64,000 bases of DNA from Cladopsammia gracilis. Its lineage: Eukaryota; Cnidaria; Anthozoa; Scleractinia; Dendrophylliidae. The notes under the pieces were generated by a model, which saw only the letters and a list, made by a program, of their open reading frames with translations, searched no databases and was not told the origin of the DNA. The stretch lies in contig JAJGOT010000339.1 of NCBI GenBank assembly GCA_022457155.1, positions 559,501-623,500 on the forward strand. The letters run 5' to 3'. Below are positions 56,471 through 64,000 of this stretch, piece by piece (the first letter of the stretch is position 1; the number at the start of each line of letters is the position of its first letter). Both the position numbers and the translations under genes were made by a program.

Positions 56471-58738
56471 CGCCAAGCGGACGTCTGGCGGCCGTTAGAA
56501 CGAAGAGAGGAATAAACCGGATAACGACGGCCTATTTATGCAAAACCACCTAATATATGCATAACACTACCCCCTACTGGCTCACGGATGCACGGGTGTA
56601 GAAACAATGGAATTCTAGCGGATTTGGGAGTGTTTGTGCGTGATGGCACCAGTGAGAATAGTAGTCACACACAGACTGAAAATTTAAAATTTTGTAGTCA
56701 CACAAACTAAATAATAGTCACACACAGACTGAAAACTTGCAAGTTTTGTAGTCACACAGACTAAATAGTCACACACAGATTGAAAATTGAAAGTTTTGTA
56801 GTCACACAGACTGAATAATAGACACACAGACTGAAAATTTGCAAGTTTTGTAGCCGCACAGACTGAATAATTGTCACACAGACTGAAAATGAAAAGTTTT
56901 GTAGTCACACAGACTGAAAATTGAAAGTTTAGTAGACACACAGACTGAATAATAGTCACACAGACTGAAAATTGAACGTTTTGTAGTCACACAGGCTGAA
57001 TAATAGTCACACGCTGAAAATTGGAAGTCTTGTAGTCACACAGACTGAAAAATAGTCACATAGACTGAAAATTGAAAGTTTTGTAGTCACACAGACTAAA
57101 TAGTCACACACAGATTGAAAATTGAAAGTTTTGTAGTCACACAGACTGAATAATAGACACAGAGACTGAAAATTTGCAAGTTTTGTAGCCCTGAATAATA
57201 GTCACACAGACTGAAAATGAAAAGTTTTGTAGTCACACAGACTGAAAATTGAACGTTTTGTAGTCACACAGACTGAATAATAGTCACACAGACTGAAATT
57301 GAACGTTTTGTAGTCACACAGACTGAATAATAGTCACACAGACTGAAAATGAAAAGTTTTGTAGTCACACTGACTGAAAAATAGTCAAACAGACTAAAAA
57401 ATTGAAAGTTTGTAGTCACACAGACTGAAAAATAGTCACACAGACTGAAAATTGAACGTTTTGTAGTCACACAGACTGAATAATAGTCACACAGACTGAA
57501 AATGAAAAGTTTTGTAGTCACACAGACTGAATAATAGTCACACAGACTAAAATTGAACGTTTTGTAGTCACAGAGACTGAATAATAGTCACAGACTGAAA
57601 ATGAAAAGTTTTGTAGTCACACTGACTGAAAAATAGTCAAACAGACTAAAAAATTGAAAGTTTGTAGTCACACAGACTGAAAAATAGTCACACAGACTGA
57701 AAATTGAACGTTTTGTAGTCACACAGACTGAATAATAGTCACACAGACTGAAAATGAAAAGTTTTGTAGTCACACAGACTGAATAATAGTCACACAGACT
57801 AAAATTGAACGTTTTGTAGTCACAGAGACTGAATAATAGTCACAGACTGAAATTGAACGTTTTGTAGTCACACAGACTGAATACTAGTCACACAGACTGA
57901 AAATGAAAAGTTTTGTAGTCACACAGACTGAAAAATAGTCACACAGACTGAAAATTGAAAGTTTGTAGTCACACAGAGTGAATAATAGTCACACAGACTG
58001 AAAAATAATCACACAGACTGAAAATTGAAGGTTTTGTGGTCACACAGACCGAAAAATCGCCACACAGACTGATGATAAAAAGTTTTGTAATCACACGGAC
58101 GGAAAAATGATCACGCCGAATGAGAAAGCCAAAACCAACTAACATATACGCGGAGCGGAAAACATACCGCGCACGTGGCGACTAAGAGAACCATGAATTG
58201 TAAAATAAACTAACAAATTTAAACCCCGCACCAAAGGACACAAAAGCGGGAAGGGGAAACCGAACCACACCGGGGAAATACAAACAACTAGAGAAAAAAA
58301 CAACCTCGGGAGCCACAACTGGTATAGCGTCGGTGGGAGCAGCGTCCGGAGCAATATTACGAGCAACAGGAGCAGGAAGAGCCGGGAACCGGTAGTGCTG
58401 GTTGTTCGGCCGCTGGAGCCGCCTGTAAAGGATTAACTTGAACTGCAGAGGCTGCAGCAACAGCGCCCGCAACAGGGTTCTGAGTAACTTGCTCCGGCAT
58501 AGAGACTAGAAATACGAAGGCGCAGCGATGACTAGAAAAAGAAACAAACGCCAAGCGGACGTCTGGCGGCCGTTAGAACGAAGAGAGGAATAAACCGGAT
58601 AACGACGGCCTATTTATGCAAAACCACCTAATATATGCATAACACCACCCCCTACTGGCTCACGGATGCACGGGTGTAGAAACAATGGAATTCTAGCGGA
58701 TTTGGGAGTGTTTGTGCGTGATGGCACCAGTGAGAATA
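56471..58738 (-). mobile_element. LTR-like unit: 190-bp direct repeats around a minisatellite and short PA-rich ORF
   Basis: 56471-56660 and 58550-58738 are direct copies differing at about one or two positions. On the minus strand each has a cataaataggcc TATA-like box. After the right copy, ATG at 58498 opens a Pro/Ala-rich frame (MPEQVTQNPVAGAVAAAS...) that breaks after about 47 codons. No RT, integrase or YR domain is present. A related, opposite-strand copy of the repeat plus its flank lies at 11780-12030. The ends lack TG/CA, so an LTR identity is uncertain. Confidence 0.6.
56661..58100. repeat. Minisatellite of gtagtcacacagactgaa units
   Basis: About 1.4 kb of alternating tagtcacacagactgaa and aaattgaaagttttgtagtc modules, roughly 45-57 bp per composite unit, with a larger duplicated block near 57264-57521 and 57588-57830. 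ORFs within it are repeat artefacts. Confidence 0.95.
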
Positions 58739-58739
58739 A

Positions 58740-60400
58740 TTTTATGTTTGAACTGTAGCATTGCTATATTGGTCAATAGGCCTTATGTATGATGATGTCA
58801 CCAGCCCGAAATTCACCACCAAGCCTCGTTTGTTCGAAATTCTTTGCAAACCTTTGACAAGTTCACGTTGTTTTTGAATGGGTATTCTTTTCAAGTTTGC
58901 TCCTTTGAGAATACATTGATGAGATTGTCACAGGTTTACACTTCGAAAGCGAGGCTTGGGGTGCAAATTAGCTAGTCTGACGTAAACATGCATAAGGGAT
59001 ATTGTTTTGTAAAGTAAGGTTCATCGCTGAGATTTCCGGAGATAAAAAAGACCGCATACAGACAAATTTCAATTTACAGATTTCTTGTTAAAATAACAAT
59101 TTTCCTTTACTTTTCCCAGACCTTGGAGAATTTTATCCGTCCCCTGACTATTTCCAGCAAATAATAACGCTGTCGATACTTTAAGCCCCGGCTAGACGTT
59201 CAGAAATTGTTCATTTTGTCCACCATTTGTTGGATGACACTGTTGGACGCCCGACTAAACGACCCAATATTGCTGTCCAACATTTTGTTGGATAAGTGGC
59301 TGCAACACGACGGTGCTAAAGATCCTAACTTCGTTTAACAAACAAGAGTTGGACCTTTGTTATTGCAGTAGCGGTGAAACTCTTCGGCAGGTTTTAGGTG
59401 GTCAGTAGCTCTGAACAACGGAGAATAGATAGCGCCAGGAGGAAACCACGATGAAACTGATGAATGATGGTTTTCATTCTTTGTAATCAAGGATGAACTG
59501 AAGAGACAGGTTTTCTCTTCCATTTGGGCGATCATCCCTTGAATTTGATAAAACTTGGCTTCTGTAATCAGCTCTTTCTCTTTATCGTTTGGACAGAGGT
59601 CCTCACCAATGGTCGGTAATGTATGATTTGTGCGCGTGCTTGGCTTATTTAGTTGACGTGTGTGCTTAGTTCGTTATTTAACGTACTACATTTATTTTGC
59701 GTTGTTTTCCATACTAATATGTATTGTCAGTAACTGTGCTCACACTGTGGGTGGCTCAACCTAAAATGTCTACAACTGGTATAGGATTTAATGGAGCCGA
59801 AACCAATTGTGGAACTGAACACATTTTAGGCACCTACTGATGAACAGTTACGAAATTCAGATATGTTTAGTAGTCGCATTTATTTTAGGTCTGTCCCCTT
59901 CGAATTATCTTTTCACCAACAAAACAAAAAATCAAAGGCTACTATGAGACAAATTGTGAATACGAAAGATTCGGACTCTCCCCCTCTCCTAGGGGTTATA
60001 AAGTCCACCGACACCGTACGTCCATCTCCCCATTCTCCTCGCCTTCCAACGCATCCCCACGGGTACTGGGCATGTGACCATTACATATCGCGGGCTCAAT
60101 GTTAGCGGCAGATCGACCGAGTGAATATGGTGTTTGGTCTTTCCGCTTTGCCCCTGATGAAGGTTAGTTTTGTCAACCGAACTGTTGGGCAATATTAACA
60201 GAATCCAAACAAATTCAGCTGTCTGATCAGCCTTGCATTTTAAAGGTTTTTTTTATTTAGTTCCTTGCTGATGCTGATCTGCACAAAGATCCAGCTACAT
60301 TTTGCTACTGTTTATCCAAGTGGTCCTTGCATTGTTACAGAAGTCATTATAATCACCAACGCACTTTAACAAACAAAAAAGAAAATATATAGATCAAGTT
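58740..60400. other. Intergenic, repeat A only
   Basis: No coding features apart from the dispersed repeat at 59928-60110. Local direct words aacattttgttgga near 59215-59300 suggest an old MITE. Confidence 0.4.
59928..60110 (+). repeat. Dispersed repeat A, copy 2
   Basis: Second copy of the repeat at 33362-33535, same orientation, diverged in the middle. Confidence 0.65.
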
Positions 60401-60408
60401 TGTTCATT

Positions 60409-61009
60409 ATGATAATAAATAAAAGTTTTGAAACTGACCTGTTAAAAAGTTTAAAAGTTTTTCTAAATTTTCGGTCGCTCACTGCGGCCTTCATCAGAGA
60501 ATGAATGTTCTTTTTGTGGGAAACAAGTTATTTAAAATCCTTAACAATTGGTAGGTATACTCATGGCCTGCAAAGACATTGTTTATAAAGTTAACTGCAA
60601 GTCATGCGATTTCACCTATGTTGGCGAATCAAAACACTCCTGGAATTCACGCGGGCCCGAACACAAGCCAGGGACGAGCAGCAATAATGACTCATTCATA
60701 AAGCAACACGCGGAGACGACCAACCATGACATACACCCAAACTATGTTCAGATTCTGGAGAGAGGTGTAAACAACTTGTCCAAACGTTTATTCTTAGAAT
60801 CGTGGCATTCAACCATCGACCCTAATTGTGTCAACGAACGGAAGCCATTCCCAAGAGTATACCTACCAATTGTCAAGGATTTTAAATAACTTGTTTCCCA
60901 CAAAAAGAACATTTATTCTCTGACGAAGGCCGCAGTGAGCGACCGAAAATATAGAAAAACTTTTAAACTTTTTAACAGGTCAGTTTCAAAACTTTTATTT
61001 ATTATCATT
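60409..61009 (+). mobile_element. Penelope-like element 3' part with GIY-YIG domain in inverted repeats
   Basis: Coding 60548-60889: DIVYKVNCKSCDFTYVGESK, then RxxEH, SFIKQHAETTNHDIH, LFLESWH. This matches the GIY-YIG endonuclease C-terminus of Penelope-like elements (VYK...YVG, R, H, E, N order). The reverse transcriptase is missing. Arms of about 155 bp at 60409-60562 and 60855-61009 are inverted with very few mismatches. The right arm contains the protein end (PRVYLPIVKDFK), so the left arm is an inverted copy of the element tail. Confidence 0.82.
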
Positions 61010-61229
61010 ATGAGCACTGATCGCCCGAACAACATTTGTTCATTATCAACAGCTACGTAAAAAATAACAATAGTTACACAACTGTATAAAACTAGATTGT
61101 GCAACTTTACTTTTAGAACGCCTTCACACGACAAACCATTGATAAGATTGTTTATTATCAATAGTAGCATAAAAATAAAAAAAATAGTTACATAACTCTA
61201 TAAAACTGAATTGTGCAATTTTACTTTTA

Positions 61230-61665
61230 AGGCGCCCTCACACGACAAACTAAAGTTGCTAAACTCGTATTGAAAAACGCCAAAACGTTGGTAATCCCGT
61301 GTTTTCACGCGGCAAACCTACACACACCCCAACTTCGTTCTAAGAATTCTTTCTCCACGATGGAGAAAGAGCGATTGTGAAACGAGGTTGCACCAAAGTT
61401 GCATTCGACGTTCGCACACGAAATACGAGTTTGCCAACTCAAAAAAGTTAGCAAATATCTACATCTACATCTACCTTGGGGGGGGGGGGGGGGTCCTGCA
61501 AAGGGAGATACTCAGTACCCATCACTGCAATACATAGGGATATAAAAGTGGAAACACGTTCTATTTATCGCCAACAGTTTGCCAACATCTTTGCGTCACA
61601 CACGTTCACACACGCCAAATTGAGTTTGCCAACTTAGTTTGGTTGTGAAGGCGTCTTTATAAAAC
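61230..61665. mobile_element. MITE with aaggcgccctcacacgac ends
   Basis: The left end aaggcg-cctcacacgacaaact is inverted at about 61635-61665 (agtttggttgtgaaggcgtc). Flanking ataaaactgaattg-gcaa-tttacttt occurs three times (61085, 61195, 61655), showing local duplication. Confidence 0.65.
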
Positions 61666-62067
61666 TGAATTGCACAACTTTACTTTTTTTATCTGTTTGA
61701 ATTCTTTTAAGAATCTAAACTTAAAATGCGATTATTTTTCGCAAGTGACAGAACCCCATTGTACGAACGTTAACCGGAATCGAATCTTTCTCTCAAATAT
61801 TACGAGCTGTACCTTGCTGCCTTTCTGTAAATCCTAGCAGTCTCGTCACTTTATATCTTACTTAAAAGTCTTAAAATAACGTTTTTAAGCCGCCCCCTCC
61901 CTCGAAACCAAAGGCTTCTTCAATTGAGATACCATTTTTAATTATTAATACTCTGTTGTCTTTATTTATTCACTAGCATTTAAAACTAAACATTTGAGGC
62001 AATGAAGACAATCAAGGCCTCAAGACAGGTGTTTGTCCATCGGGTGCCCCTGAAATGTGAGCATTTC

Positions 62068-62145
62068 TTATCTTGAGAAGTTTGAATAGGTGTTAAAGGA
62101 GTCCAGGTATGCTTGGATTGCCTTGTAACACAACATGTATTGTTC
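62068..62145 (-). CDS. Second RPTP terminal exon with stop
   Basis: A 78-nt exon with a gttttcag acceptor. It encodes EQYMLCYKAIQAYLDSFNTY then SNFSR and TAA. It is phase 0 with the P-loop exon. Confidence 0.9.
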   Translation of the reverse strand, partial: EQYMLCYKAIQAYLDSFNTYSNFSR

Positions 62146-63775
62146 CTGAAAACAAGCAGTCAAGACAAATAAGGACATGACAGGAGAACAATGTAAATGA
62201 TATCTCTCAACTAATACTCGGAATCTGATTGGCTCACTGTAGTCACGTTCATCCTTTGTAAAATATCTAAATGTCTATTTTTATACGACACATGGTCACC
62301 ATCACCATCACCATCACCATCACCATCATCATCACTGTAGAACAACACCTTTTAAGATTTTTTTCACCATCATCATCATCATCATCACCATCACCATCAC
62401 CATCACCATCACCATCACCATCACCATCACCGTCACCATCACCATCACCACCATCACCATCACTGTAGAACAACACCTTTTAAGATTTTTTTCACCATCA
62501 TCATCATCATCATCATCATCATCACCATCACCATCACCATCACCATCACCATCACCATCACCATCACCATCACCATCACCATCACCATCACCATCACCAT
62601 CACCATCACCATCACCATCACCATCACCATCACCATCACCATCACCATCACCACCACTATCACCCCCACCATCACCATCACCATCATCATCACCATCACC
62701 ATCACCATCACCATCACCATCACCATCACCATCACCATCACTGTAGAACAACACCTTTTAAGATTTTTTGACATTTAATACGGGCACACATGGTAGCTGA
62801 CGTAAATATATAGATATCTTCACTCTTCACAGTGTCGAGATATGATATGATATGATATGATTTTTCTGCGGTAGCAGAAATCCTTGTATTTATATAATAC
62901 GTGTTTTGTTCCTTTTAATAAAAATGTCTTACCAGAGTAGCCACAGCACCAGATCTCTTCGCTCGAATCAGCTTAGTACTCTGAAACACGTCAACAGTTT
63001 CCTCGGCTTTGACTCGCTCAGTTGTCGACTTGATGGTTGATACGCAGCCACTACGACCAACACCGTCACTGTAGAAAAAATGTAACCAACAGGGCAAAGT
63101 GGTGGATCTACTGAAGAGGGCCGGGGACCGGGGGGGGGGGGAAGGCTCCCCTTCGGGAGTGTTGCCAAAAAATGAGGAACGAAAGGCCCCGGAAATGTTG
63201 TTCAGTCTCTCACTTGTTTACTGCGTCTCCCCTAGCTTAATTATTCACTTCGGGCATCCCTTCCTTACGATGAAGTCTGGATTCACCACCGGAGACTGGA
63301 GTATAACTGCTACAGATAACTGTATACAAATAGGAAGTGATTTTTTTGAAGGTTTTATTGACTTGTTTATAGTTTTTTTTAAAGCCAACTGCGTGTGAAA
63401 CTGATCATGAATGGCTCAAGCTTTTCCTTTTTTGTTGTTGTGCTGTTTATTATAATTCTCTACAAGATGGTTGTAAACGTTTGCTTCTGTGGATAGAATT
63501 CTAAAATGATCTGAGTAGTTTATCTATGATGGAGTAATTTCTACCTTTTTCACCAACTCTTTTCCAGCATGACCCTTTTCAACAAACAACGATTTAACTA
63601 ATATTTACGCTATAGTATACCTGCACTGAAAAACAATGACGCCATTTCCGGTTTGTTGCTGAGACCTCTCTATAGCAGTTAAAAGTTGAAGTATATCCTG
63701 GGGATCTGGGCACGATTTAGGGTCGGTCCATCCAGTGAACTGTAAATGCTGAACAGTTGAGGTCTTTTTGGGAGG
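62068..63775 (-). CDS. Second RPTP, 3' end of D2 (three exons, continues past right edge)
   Basis: Gene-level entry for a separate minus-strand receptor phosphatase truncated by the window. Three exons join in phase: 63621-63775, 62933-63068 and 62068-62145 (stop). The encoded domain ends with the canonical xQYxxCYKAIxxYL helix and a SNFSR tail, resembling PTPRA-type D2 tails. The active site reads FQCSDGVGRSG: catalytic Cys and Arg are kept, but the usual His is Gln. The WPD loop reads WTD and the Q-loop Gln is Ala. It is probably a weak or regulatory D2. The long CCATCA array sits in the last intron. Confidence 0.9.
62299..62750. repeat. (CCATCA)n array with three copies of a unique boundary word
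   Basis: Hexamer CCATCA/TCATCA arrays interrupted by gtagaacaacaccttttaag at about 62336, 62465 and 62744, so the array grew by block duplication. In the last intron of the second RPTP. Confidence 0.95.
62933..63068 (-). CDS. Second RPTP exon: D2 P-loop
   Basis: A 136-nt exon, identical in length to both P-loop exons of the first gene. It encodes SDGVGRSGCVSTIKSTTERV and ETVDVFQSTKLIRAKRSG, then AVATL before gtaaga. Confidence 0.92.
63621..63775 (-). CDS. Second RPTP exon: D2 WTD loop to catalytic Cys
   Basis: A 155-nt exon, phase 0 to 2, with a cttctttag acceptor and gtatac donor. It encodes STVQHLQFTGWTDPKSCPDP and SQQQTGNGVIVFQC. The serine is split with the next exon, exactly as in the other gene. 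Confidence 0.88.
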
Positions 63776-64000
63776 CTAAAGAAGCCGTAACGTGAATCAC
63801 CAAGTTCAAGACAGAGAGTAAAGAAGACAAAATGATATTACAGGTAATCCATACATTTATACATTTAAGGAGAGCTCGAGAAGTGATTTTGTCTTGACAA
63901 AACACAGACCTGTCAGTGTGTAATATTTCTACATTATATAATGTTGTCACCAGAAATGACGTCTGTTTGCTAGATCATATAATTCTAACTATAAAAATTG

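Noticed and set aside
56684..57773. Minus ORFs rich in FSLCDYYSVCVTTK
   Set aside because: Products of the gtagtcacacagactgaa minisatellite, not conserved genes.
62299..62750. Possible CRISPR array
   Set aside because: No unique spacers; it is a hexamer microsatellite in a eukaryotic intron.
62267..62774. GDGDGD and MVMVMV repeat ORFs
   Set aside because: Translations of the CCATCA microsatellite in three frames; no unique sequence or gene signals.

Overview
The window looks like genomic DNA from a metazoan, most likely a cnidarian such as a stony coral or sea anemone. That is an inference from AT-rich sequence, short phase-compatible exons in long introns, a receptor tyrosine phosphatase with many FN3 domains, and dense mixed transposon debris including a Penelope-like GIY-YIG element and many TIR/MITE elements. 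No bacterial-type operons or rRNA were seen.

Main gene: a minus-strand receptor-type protein tyrosine phosphatase (RPTP) runs from a signal-peptide exon at 41752 down to at least 5412. I could join 27 exons with GT/AG borders and matching phases, totalling 4335 nt (1445 codons). Order: signal peptide; eight fibronectin type III domains (34095 to 22333); one transmembrane helix (21248-21140); a short basic juxtamembrane exon; membrane-proximal phosphatase domain D1 (about 19692-13286), with WPD and [10 protein letters not shown] intact; then D2 (12441-5412), which keeps [10 protein letters not shown] but has altered WPD, KNRY and Q-loop positions. The last D2 exon was not found and may lie left of the window.

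A second RPTP, also on the minus strand, enters from the right edge. Its last three coding exons (63775-63621, 63068-62933, 62145-62068) encode the end of another D2 and a stop codon. Between the two genes, 41.8-62 kb, lie mostly repeats plus one candidate small three-exon plus-strand gene (42671-43293) of unknown function, divergent from the RPTP start.

Mobile and repeat DNA: a 5'-truncated R4/Dong-like retrotransposon with an open 432-codon ORF in a TAA microsatellite inside an RPTP intron; a truncated LINE (45.6-46.8 kb) that splits an older MITE; a large foldback structure with about 1 kb inverted arms (47.16-51.77 kb) holding a decayed mariner and two small MITEs; a 190-bp direct-repeat pair bracketing a minisatellite (56.5-58.7 kb); a Penelope-like remnant inside 155-bp inverted repeats (60.4-61.0 kb); a TTAA-flanked piggyBac-like MITE nested in a TA-flanked MITE (30.57-31.69 kb); and a dispersed 105-bp repeat family.

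The most unusual observations are partial duplications of the gene's own exon edges: E9 3' end copied twice, E27 5' end copied twice in decayed form, and E8 3' end copied beyond the retroelement. Others are the divergent orphan gene candidate and the substituted D2 active sites.
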